Shown here in pieces: positions 5,558 through 12,473 of a DNA stretch of 12,473 nucleotides (the stretch's first letter is position 1; every line of letters begins with the position of its first letter). The notes under the pieces were generated by a model. It did no database searches. It had not been told where the DNA came from and was given only the letters and a program-made list of their open reading frames with translations. Source of the stretch: Paramuribaculum sp. (lineage in GTDB: Bacteria; Bacteroidota; Bacteroidia; Bacteroidales; Muribaculaceae). Location: NCBI GenBank assembly GCA_029051965.1, contig JAIDJZ010000052.1, forward strand, positions 1-12,473, given 5' to 3'. The position numbers and the translations under genes are program-made.

Positions 5558-7396
5558 ATGAGTTACAGCTTTTTAGATTTTCTTTGCCTGCTCGGATCAG
5601 TCGGACTGTTCCTCTATGGCATGAAAGTGATGAGCGAAGGCCTGCAGAAAGCGGCGGGCGACCGTCTTCGCAACATCCTCGGGGCAATGACCCGTAACCG
5701 ATTCACCGGAACTCTTACCGGATTTCTGATTACCGCATTGATTCAGAGTTCATCCGCATCGACGGTAATGGTAGTCAGCTTCGTCAATGCAGGTCTGATG
5801 ACCCTTGCCCAGTCAATGGCTGTGATCATGGGTGCGAACGTCGGAACGACATTTACAGCATGGATCATCTCTCTCTTCGGATTTAAAGTCAACATATCGG
5901 CCTTTGTGCTGCCGATGATCGGCATCGCGGTGCCCCTGCTCTTCTCCAAGAAAAGCCGAAACAAATCGATCGGCGAATTCTTTGTCGGGTTTGCATTCCT
6001 CTTCATGGGGCTCAATATGATCAGCACCTATGTGCCTGATCTCCAGAGTAACCCCGAGATGTTTGCCTTCCTTCAGCAATACACCAACATGGGCTTCGGC
6101 TCCGTTCTGATCTTCATGTTTGTCGGCCTTCTGGTGACAATGGTGATCCAGTCGTCGGCCGCAACATTCGCTATCACGCTGATCATGTGCAGCAAAGGGT
6201 GGATCGACTTCGATCTGTCGTGTGCGCTCGTGCTTGGCAGCAATATCGGAACAACCATCACTCCGATTCTCGCCTCGATGAGCGGAAATGTAGCCGCAAA
6301 GCGAACCGCAATGGGCCATCTGCTTTTCAATGTGCTCGGATGCGCATGGGTGCTGGTTGTCTTCTTCCCGTTTGTCCGGCTCAACGTCGGGATAACCGAA
6401 CGGCTCGGCCAGGGCAATCCTGAGACTCTTTCGGCTTATGTCAACAATATCCAGCAGACCGACCCCGAAGTCTATAACAATCTGTTCAACAACCTCCCCT
6501 CCGACCATCCGCGTTTCGGCGACATAACAGCAGCCCAGAAAAAAGTTGAGACGCTCCAGCAGAGCGTGTCGATCGGTCTGGCTGTTTTCCACACAGTCTT
6601 CAATCTCATCAACCTTGCGGTAATGATCTGGCTGACCGGACTCTATGTGAAGATCGTCATGAAGCTTGTCCCGGCTAAACACAAGGAAGACGAGGAATTC
6701 CAGCTCAAGTTTATCTCCGGCGGTCTGATGAATGCTGCCGAACTCAACATCGCTCAGGCAGAAAAGGAAATTGCTGTCTACGGCGAGCGTGTGGCGAGGA
6801 TGATCGGCATGGCAAAGACGCTTGTGCACACCGATACGGATTCGGAAGAATATGCTCACCTGCTGTCGCGTCTTGAGAAATATGAGGACATCTCCGACCG
6901 TATGGAAATCGAGATCGCCCACTATCTCAACCGATGCTCCGAAGGACGCCTGTCGAATGAAGGTAAGCTCCACATTGCCGCGATGCTGCGCATTGTCAGC
7001 GAAATCGAAAGCATCGCCGACTGCTGTCTCGGTGCAGGCAGGATTCTCGAACGAAAGAATCAGGCCCACGTCGAGTTTACCGACGCGATCTATACCAACA
7101 TCGACGCCATGTTCCATCTCGTCAAGGAAGCTATGGACGATATGCTCAAGCTTCTGCGCGATCCCGAACATGCGCGCGAGCCTGAAATCATTGTTTCCTA
7201 CAACAAGGAGCGCGAAATCAACAACTATCGCAACCAGCTGCGTGCCGGCAACATCGAGAACATCAACAACCACTCCTATCCATATCAGGCCGGCATCTAT
7301 TACATGGACATGATTTCAAACCTCGAAAAGACCGGCGACTACATCATCAACGTTGTCGATGCAATCAAAGAGCAGCTTAGGCGTCAGATTGCATGA
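5558..7396 (+). CDS. Na+/phosphate cotransporter with C-terminal PhoU-like domain (NptA/YjbB family)
   Basis: This inner-membrane protein couples phosphate movement to sodium. The 612-residue product has the two inverted Na/Pi-cotransporter repeats of the family. The first carries LIQSSSAST at about 61-69 with GANVGTT at 92-98; the second carries VIQSSAATF at about 197-204 with GSNIGTT at 227-233. QSS motifs line the substrate path in this family. Multiple hydrophobic spans fill residues 5-270, and another lies at about 360-380. The cytoplasmic tail from about residue 395 is helical and charged and resembles PhoU, with an ISDRMEIEIAHYLNR segment and an ending GDYIINVVDAIKEQL. The start at 5558 (MSYSFLDF) is preferred over 5495 because the upstream codons overlap the -7 box and are not membrane-like. 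In bacteria this family (YjbB in E. coli) is often linked to phosphate export or homeostasis; the direction here is not determined. It is transcribed away from the phage module. Confidence 0.92.
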   Translation: MSYSFLDFLCLLGSVGLFLYGMKVMSEGLQKAAGDRLRNILGAMTRNRFTGTLTGFLITALIQSSSASTVMVVSFVNAGLMTLAQSMAVIMGANVGTTFTAWIISLFGFKVNISAFVLPMIGIAVPLLFSKKSRNKSIGEFFVGFAFLFMGLNMISTYVPDLQSNPEMFAFLQQYTNMGFGSVLIFMFVGLLVTMVIQSSAATFAITLIMCSKGWIDFDLSCALVLGSNIGTTITPILASMSGNVAAKRTAMGHLLFNVLGCAWVLVVFFPFVRLNVGITERLGQGNPETLSAYVNNIQQTDPEVYNNLFNNLPSDHPRFGDITAAQKKVETLQQSVSIGLAVFHTVFNLINLAVMIWLTGLYVKIVMKLVPAKHKEDEEFQLKFISGGLMNAAELNIAQAEKEIAVYGERVARMIGMAKTLVHTDTDSEEYAHLLSRLEKYEDISDRMEIEIAHYLNRCSEGRLSNEGKLHIAAMLRIVSEIESIADCCLGAGRILERKNQAHVEFTDAIYTNIDAMFHLVKEAMDDMLKLLRDPEHAREPEIIVSYNKEREINNYRNQLRAGNIENINNHSYPYQAGIYYMDMISNLEKTGDYIINVVDAIKEQLRRQIA

Positions 7397-7441
7397 CATG
7401 GATTGCTTTTCGGTGGTCGCGGGGGCTGAATTGTGTCCGGT

Positions 7442-7474
7442 GTTAAAATTCGGTCACAAATCCGCTACAAATCC
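7442..7474 (+). promoter_or_regulatory. Tandem 11-bp direct repeats, candidate response-regulator site
   Basis: Two units GTCACAAATCC (7453-7463) and GCTACAAATCC (7464-7474) share ACAAATCC at exactly 11-bp spacing. A weaker copy GTTAAAATTCG (7442-7452) precedes them, matching the first at 7 of 11 positions. The 11-bp period places each unit on the same face of the helix, the arrangement bound by dimers of PhoB/OmpR-type regulators. The array lies about 34 bases upstream of the -7 box of just such a regulator, so autoregulation is plausible but untested. Confidence 0.45.
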
Positions 7475-7507
7475 AGTTGCGTGAGCCGTTGTTTCATAAC
7501 GTTTGCG

Positions 7508-7515
7508 TACATTTG
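7508..7515 (+). promoter_or_regulatory. -7 promoter box of the response regulator gene
   Basis: TACATTTG fits the Bacteroidetes -7 consensus TAnnTTTG, 29 bases upstream of the ATG at 7545. A -33 match is not clear. The rest of the 148-base gap after the cotransporter gene holds the 11-bp repeats and no evident terminator hairpin. Confidence 0.5.
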
Positions 7516-7544
7516 TAGTAGACAATTCTCACGGAAACCAACAA

Positions 7545-8264
7545 ATGTCGGCCAATCCTTCATCAGATTTGAATGCATCAAGTGCGGGACGTGTCCTGAT
7601 AGCAGACACGGAATCGCTTATGTGTGAACTCCTGCAGGTTCGTTTGGAAAACGAGGGGTTCGGGGTCGTCATCGTCTCGAAGGGAGCTGATGTGATGAAA
7701 TTCGACATCAGTGAGTTCTCGATCGTGCTTGTCGATCTTATGGGCGAACCGGTCGACGGCCTGCAGGTGACAGCTGCGATCAAGCAGAATCCGGAGACTG
7801 TCGGTGTGCCGGTCATCATCATGTCGGCGAAAGCCTCGGAAGACGACATCGTCGACGGGCTGGAGGCCGGGGCGGACGATTATATTGCAAAGCCCTTCTC
7901 GACACGCGAGCTGATCGCAAGAGTCAAGTCGGTCATCCGCCGCCGCAACATGATCAACGCTCGTCGTCTGGCCAACGTTGTCCGCTTTCAGGACATGACC
8001 CTCGATATCGGGGCAGGTACGGCATTCATCGACGGCATGGAGCTCTCTCTGACCCAGAACGAATTTAAACTGCTCGCTCTATTCCTGCGTCGGCGCAACC
8101 ACTTTTTCGAGCGCGCCCAGATCCGCGAGATTGTCTGGAATAATGACAGCGGGATCAGCGACCGGGCCGTCGACACAAGCATCTCGCGTCTGCGTAAGAA
8201 ACTCTTTGACTATGGCCGCAACCTGGTCAACCGCAAAGGTTTCGGCTATGGATTTGTTGAATAG
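7545..8264 (+). CDS. OmpR/PhoB-family response regulator transcription factor
   Basis: This is a two-component output protein of 239 residues: a receiver domain (about 15-130) and a winged-helix DNA-binding domain (about 145-239). The receiver has the phosphoacceptor Asp64 in VLVDLMGEPVDG, Ser94 in IIMSAK and the conserved Lys116 in YIAKPF, so phosphorylation should be possible. The acidic pocket is atypical: the usual Asp-Asp or Glu-Asp pair reads Asp21-Thr22 (IADTES), which could weaken Mg2+ binding. The effector domain shows MELSLTQNEFKLLALFLR, then DRAVDTSISRLRKKL as recognition helix and GFGYGF as the wing. The start at 7545 (MSANPSSD) was preferred over 7503 because the upstream codons lie over the promoter box. 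No histidine kinase is adjacent. A place after a phosphate transporter suggests, but does not show, a phosphate link. It is followed by rnhB 42 bases downstream. Confidence 0.9.
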   Translation: MSANPSSDLNASSAGRVLIADTESLMCELLQVRLENEGFGVVIVSKGADVMKFDISEFSIVLVDLMGEPVDGLQVTAAIKQNPETVGVPVIIMSAKASEDDIVDGLEAGADDYIAKPFSTRELIARVKSVIRRRNMINARRLANVVRFQDMTLDIGAGTAFIDGMELSLTQNEFKLLALFLRRRNHFFERAQIREIVWNNDSGISDRAVDTSISRLRKKLFDYGRNLVNRKGFGYGFVE

Positions 8265-8306
8265 AAGCGTCGCCGCAAGGTGCGCCACGATGGTGAGTTG
8301 AACGTC

Positions 8307-8927
8307 ATGTCACAGAAATCCGCTGCCAATCCCCTCCCTTATTGTTTTGACCCGAACGTCATTGAAGCCGGATGCGACGAAGCCGGACGAGGCTGTCTGG
8401 CCGGTCCGGTCTACGCCGCCGCGGTCATCCTTCCCCGAGGATTCAGCCATCCGTGGCTCAATGATTCGAAGCAGGTCAGCGAGAAACGTCGCGACGAGCT
8501 TCGCGCCGTCATAGAAAACGAGGCTCTCGCATGGGCCGTCGGAGTCGTCGATAATGAAGAAATTGACCGGATCAATATTCTGCGCGCATCCATTCTGGCC
8601 ATGCATCGCGCGCTCGACGCGCTGAAACTGCGGCCGGAAGCCATAATCGTCGACGGCAATCGCTTCAGCCCCTACGGCGAGATCCCGTGGGCCACGTTTG
8701 TCAAAGGCGACGGACGCTTCGCCAACATTGCCGCCGCCTCGATTCTTGCTAAGACCCACCGCGACGAAGCAATGCGCCGGCTGGCCGACGAGTGTCCGGG
8801 CTATGGGTGGGAGATTAACAAAGGCTATCCGACCAAAGCCCACCGTGAAGCCATCGCCAGACTTGGCGCCACACGGTTCCACCGCCGCTCGTTCAGGCTG
8901 CTCGACAATCAGCTGACCCTCTTCTGA
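8307..8927 (+). CDS. rnhB: Ribonuclease HII
   Basis: RNase HII cuts RNA in RNA-DNA hybrids and nicks 5' of single ribonucleotides misincorporated in DNA, starting ribonucleotide excision repair in the cytoplasm. The 206-residue protein is of normal length and has all four catalytic acids: Asp24 and Glu25 in GCDEAGRG, Asp116 in IIVDGN and Asp135 in KGDGRF. The family signatures [18 protein letters not shown] and [13 protein letters not shown] are all present, as is the typical [13 protein letters not shown] near the end. The ATG at 8307 is chosen; an in-frame GTG at 8280 would add nine residues that do not belong to the conserved domain. It lies 42 bases after the response regulator and 52 bases before porU, which suggests a shared transcript. 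Confidence 0.96.
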   Translation: MSQKSAANPLPYCFDPNVIEAGCDEAGRGCLAGPVYAAAVILPRGFSHPWLNDSKQVSEKRRDELRAVIENEALAWAVGVVDNEEIDRINILRASILAMHRALDALKLRPEAIIVDGNRFSPYGEIPWATFVKGDGRFANIAAASILAKTHRDEAMRRLADECPGYGWEINKGYPTKAHREAIARLGATRFHRRSFRLLDNQLTLF

Positions 8928-8979
8928 AAAAGGCAATAATTCGCTGACGGTGTCGTTATATAAAGGTAAGATAATTTTA

Positions 8980-11900
8980 ATGAAGCGCTTATCCTCCGAT
9001 ATATACTCTCTCATCGCAATCCTGCTTTGCGTCGTCGGACTGTTGATGCCGTCCCGTGCGGCCGCTTTTGAGGCCGATTCCTATGCCGCGTCGTCGGCCC
9101 TCGCTTCCGGGCGATGGGTGAAAATCAGTGTGACTTCTTCCGGAATCCACTTTATTTCAAACGCGACTCTTCGCAACTGGGGTTTTGCCGACCCGTCAAA
9201 AATCAGCATTCATGGCTATGGTGGCCAGAGACTGCCCGACCGTCTTTCACGTGCCGGATATATCGATGATCTGCCCCGTCAGCAAGTGGTCAGGACTGCA
9301 ACAGGAATCTATTTCCACGCCGTCGGGCCGGTCAGCTGGACCTATTCGGGCAACAACTCCTACCATTCGCTCAATCCGTTTTCGTCGGTGGGCTGCTATT
9401 TTGTGACTGACAGTCAGACGGATCAGTCCGATCGTGAAGTGCCGGTCGAAGGATTTGAGACGGTTACCTCCACTCCTGCCACAACGTTTATCGACCGAAC
9501 CTTTCACGAGGTTGACCAGACGTCGCCAGGCTACACCGGCCATATGCTGCTCGGCGAGGATTTCCGCAGTCAACGTTCGCAGACTTTCAGTCTGAGTCTG
9601 CCCGACCGCGTCGAAGACACGCAGGTATGGATCCGCTCGTCGTTTGTCGCAGCAGTGTCGTCCCGTTCGGTGCTCTCATATTCGGTCAACGGCACTCCGC
9701 TCTCACAGACCTCCGCTCTCTCGGCCCTCAATGACTATATCTACGGCTCACGTGCGACCCTTGCGGCAAATGTCGACATGACAGGCAGTTCGCTCGCTTT
9801 CGGCATCACATTTAATCCTCAGGGAGTCGTGACCTCAGCCAACCTCGACGGAATCTCGGTCAACTACACCCGGCGAATCGCTCTGCGCGACAACAGACTC
9901 TCTTTCATCGTAGCCTCCCCGTCGGTCAGTCTCGAGGGTGCCGACGCATCGACAATCGTATGGGATGTCACCGATCCGCTGCGGATTACCGCTCTGCGCA
10001 CAATCCCTTCCGCCAGCGGAGTGAGCTGGACCAACACCTATTCAGGACGCCGGTCCTACGTGGCCTGGAATCCCGGAGCATCCCTCCCGTCGCCGACATA
10101 TGTAGGCGAGGTCGCCAATCAGGATCTGCATGCGACGCCCGACGCAACAGACATGGTGATTATCACCGTGCGCGACTGGGCCGGTGAGGCAGAGCGCCTC
10201 GCGCAGTTCCACCGCACAAACCCGGCCGATCCGCTCAACGTCGTTGTGGTCACTCAGGACGACATCTTCAACGAATTCTCTTCCGGAGTCCCCGATGTCT
10301 ACGCCTTCCGCCACTATCTCAAGATGCTCCATGACCGTGGCAAAGCATCCGGCCATCCGCTCCGCTATGCCCTGCTGTTTGGCCGCGCGAGTTTCGACGG
10401 ACGTCTTCTCTCACCTGAGATGAAAGCCCTGCGCGAGCCGGTCATGCCTACGTGGCAGTCGGAAGAGGGACTTTCAAAGACCGACTCATTCACCTCCGAC
10501 GATCCGATTGCGATGCTCGACGACAATTCCGGCACCGACCTCGCATCATCCGACCTCTCGCTGGCGATCGGCCGCGCGCCGATCCATTCGCTGACAAATG
10601 CCAGAACATTTGTCGACAAAGTGATAGCCTACTCGCAGAACACCTATCCGACCGATTGGAAAAATCAGGTGGTCATGATGGCCGACAATGGCGATCTCGG
10701 TGTCTTCATGAAAGATTCCGAACGACAGTTCGCGAATTTCAACGCCTCTGAGTCGGGCTCCAACATGTTCTATACGAAAGTCTATATCGATGCCTTCGAC
10801 ATTGTCGGCGGCCAATGTGTCGGCGGTCGCCAGCGTCTCCACAGGATGCTCGACGAAGGAACCCTCTGGTGGAACTATATCGGCCACGGAGCAATCTCGA
10901 CACTTGCCGAGGAGAACGTGATGACCAACACCGACATCAATAACATGTACAACCGTCGCTGGCCGCTTCTCTTCGCCGCCACATGCTCGTTTGGCAAGCA
11001 TGACGGTCCCTACGTGTGCGGATCGGAGACTATGCTTCTGACCCCCAACGCAGGCATCATCGCGGCAATTGCGCCGACGCGTGAGAGCATGATCTCCCAC
11101 AACGGCACCATATCGGCTGCCGTGGGGGCGACAGCCTTTGAGCGCGACTCCGACGGACGATTCCACACAATCGGTGAGATCGTGCAGCGCGCCAAACGCT
11201 ATATGCTGAAAAACTCGACTTCCGCAGCAAATAATCAGAAACTCTACTACATCCTGCTTGGCGATCCGGCACTGCGTCTTGCGACTCCGGAGCCTCGCGT
11301 CGTACTCGAACAGATCGGCGACGACGACGTCAACGAGGATAATCAGTGCACCATAATGGCCCGCCAGAGGGTGCGCCTGCGCGGCTCGGTCTATGACCCT
11401 GAGGGGCAGCTGATGCACGACTTCAACGGCTCACTCTCCCTCGCACTCTATGATGCCGAATACTCGACAACCTCCAATGGCGCTACGACCGGGGGCGGAA
11501 AGCCGACCGAAGGAGAAGCCGTGACCTTTGAGGAACAGGGTGCTAAACTCCACGTCGGGCGCGATTCGATCCGCAACGGACGTTTCGACATCACGATCGC
11601 AATGCCCTCGGAAGTCTCCGACAACTTCCGTCCTGCCGCCCTGAACATGTACGCTCTCGCCGACGATGGACGGGAGGCAATCGGATGCAACCGCCAGTTC
11701 TATGTCTACGGCTATGATGACTCTGCCGAACCCGACACCAGCGCTCCAGTAATCGAATATGCCTTCCTCAACCACGAATCCTTCACTCAGGGAGGAGTTG
11801 TCAATGAATCGCCTATGTTCATAGCCTCTGTTTCCGATGACATCGCGATCAACCTTTCGACCGCTGGCATCGGACATCAGATGACCCTCCGCCTCGACGA

Positions 11901-12399
11901 TTCCAGAACCTTCAGCGACGTTGCATTCTATTATACTCCCGCACCCGACGGATCATCCTCAGGCACGATTGCCTACCCCGTCGAGGACCTCTCGGAAGGA
12001 AACCACACGCTGACATTCCGCGTCTGGGACACCTCCGGCAACTCCGCGACAAAAACCCTCTCGTTCTTTGTCGAACAGGGCGCGACTCCGAAGATTTTCG
12101 ACATCTTCACCGACGCAAATCCCGCCTCGACAGAAGCCAACTTCTACATATCCCACAATCGGCCCGACTCGCGTCTGACAGTGACGCTCGACATCTACGA
12201 CATGCTCGGTCACAGAGTCTGGACCTCGACCGTCACAGACCGTTCCGACATGTTCCTCTCGGCTCCGATCCGATGGGACCTCAACGATATGGGAGGCCGG
12301 CGCGTTGGCCGTGGAATCTATATCTATCGGGCAACTGTGACAACCGACACCGGAGTTGTGCAGTCGGCCGGACGGCGCATTGCCGTGACAGGACTTTAA
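8980..12399 (+). CDS. porU: Type IX secretion system C-terminal signal protease PorU (gingipain-like C25 peptidase)
   Basis: PorU is the surface protease that removes the C-terminal sorting domain from type IX cargo and helps attach the cargo to A-LPS. The 1139-residue length is close to P. gingivalis PorU. A signal peptide (MKRLSSDIYSLIAILLCVVG, then LLMPSRAAA) is followed by a beta-rich N-terminal region. The C25 caspase-like domain runs from about 392 (MVIITVRDWAGEAERL) to about 770 (LGDPALRLATPEPR). The catalytic dyad is visible: His636 in WWNYIGHGA and Cys669 in FAATCSFG, 33 residues apart as in the gingipains. Ig-like regions follow, and the last 80 residues (SRLTVTLDIYDMLGHRVW, later GRGIYIYRATV) form a T9SS-type C-terminal domain, consistent with PorU carrying its own. 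The ATG at 8980 is preferred over a GTG at 8950 because it gives the better signal peptide. PorV is often encoded next to porU; the last 74 bases of the window show no start of it. Confidence 0.95.
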   Translation: MKRLSSDIYSLIAILLCVVGLLMPSRAAAFEADSYAASSALASGRWVKISVTSSGIHFISNATLRNWGFADPSKISIHGYGGQRLPDRLSRAGYIDDLPRQQVVRTATGIYFHAVGPVSWTYSGNNSYHSLNPFSSVGCYFVTDSQTDQSDREVPVEGFETVTSTPATTFIDRTFHEVDQTSPGYTGHMLLGEDFRSQRSQTFSLSLPDRVEDTQVWIRSSFVAAVSSRSVLSYSVNGTPLSQTSALSALNDYIYGSRATLAANVDMTGSSLAFGITFNPQGVVTSANLDGISVNYTRRIALRDNRLSFIVASPSVSLEGADASTIVWDVTDPLRITALRTIPSASGVSWTNTYSGRRSYVAWNPGASLPSPTYVGEVANQDLHATPDATDMVIITVRDWAGEAERLAQFHRTNPADPLNVVVVTQDDIFNEFSSGVPDVYAFRHYLKMLHDRGKASGHPLRYALLFGRASFDGRLLSPEMKALREPVMPTWQSEEGLSKTDSFTSDDPIAMLDDNSGTDLASSDLSLAIGRAPIHSLTNARTFVDKVIAYSQNTYPTDWKNQVVMMADNGDLGVFMKDSERQFANFNASESGSNMFYTKVYIDAFDIVGGQCVGGRQRLHRMLDEGTLWWNYIGHGAISTLAEENVMTNTDINNMYNRRWPLLFAATCSFGKHDGPYVCGSETMLLTPNAGIIAAIAPTRESMISHNGTISAAVGATAFERDSDGRFHTIGEIVQRAKRYMLKNSTSAANNQKLYYILLGDPALRLATPEPRVVLEQIGDDDVNEDNQCTIMARQRVRLRGSVYDPEGQLMHDFNGSLSLALYDAEYSTTSNGATTGGGKPTEGEAVTFEEQGAKLHVGRDSIRNGRFDITIAMPSEVSDNFRPAALNMYALADDGREAIGCNRQFYVYGYDDSAEPDTSAPVIEYAFLNHESFTQGGVVNESPMFIASVSDDIAINLSTAGIGHQMTLRLDDSRTFSDVAFYYTPAPDGSSSGTIAYPVEDLSEGNHTLTFRVWDTSGNSATKTLSFFVEQGATPKIFDIFTDANPASTEANFYISHNRPDSRLTVTLDIYDMLGHRVWTSTVTDRSDMFLSAPIRWDLNDMGGRRVGRGIYIYRATVTTDTGVVQSAGRRIAVTGL

Positions 12400-12473
12400 G
12401 AGTATGTTTACTTTTAACTCAGGTTAGCATAAAGATGGATTTTTGAGTGATTTCAGCGAGTTGAGAAAGGAGC

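Noticed and set aside
5813..7273. A 486-codon open frame on the minus strand opposite the cotransporter gene
   Set aside because: It is fully antisense to a clear transporter gene, has a His/Asp/Glu-rich composition typical of the reverse complement of GC-rich membrane-protein coding, and has no recognisable motif.
10546..11418. A 290-codon open frame on the minus strand inside porU
   Set aside because: It is antisense to the catalytic domain of PorU, has no start signal or domain, and is explained by codon bias of the sense gene.
12400..12473. Start of a downstream porV gene
   Set aside because: Both ATG codons in this stretch run into stops within a few codons; no terminator hairpin is evident either.

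Overview
The window looks like a chromosomal piece of a Bacteroidales bacterium. The evidence is a full-length PorU-type type IX secretion protease, Bacteroidetes-style promoter boxes (TAnnTTTG), weak or absent Shine-Dalgarno sequences, and GC-rich coding on both strands. A Muribaculaceae-like host would fit the base composition and gene set, but that is a guess and not a phylogenetic result.

The window has two halves transcribed away from each other from a divergent intergenic region at about 5302-5557. The left half (1 to about 5354, all on the minus strand) is a compact phage-derived virion module. Read in transcription order it holds a small Pro/Glu/Gln-rich protein in the scaffold position, a major capsid protein gene interrupted by one frameshift, a protein of unknown function, a portal protein, two small proteins of unknown function, a 15-bp perfect hairpin, and a GH24-type lysozyme with a signal peptide that runs off the left edge. 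No integrase, terminase, tail gene or repressor is visible, so this is one end of a prophage, satellite or domesticated capsid island whose remainder would lie to the left. Two copies of the box CAAAGTTA (TAACTTTG on the coding strand) suggest one promoter before the scaffold gene and a second, internal one before the last three genes.

The right half (plus strand) is host sequence: a Na+/phosphate cotransporter with a PhoU-like tail, an OmpR-family response regulator with no kinase beside it, ribonuclease HII (rnhB), and porU, which encodes the C25-family protease that processes type IX secretion cargo at the cell surface. The last three are closely spaced and may be co-transcribed. Upstream of the regulator are 11-bp direct repeats of the kind bound by PhoB/OmpR-type regulators, a candidate autoregulatory site.

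The points most worth a second look are the unusual order of the head genes (portal downstream of capsid), the capsid frameshift, the dense TCCGGA palindromes at the phage-module promoter, the perfect hairpin before the lysozyme, the internally duplicated 159-residue protein, and the 11-bp repeats upstream of the response regulator.
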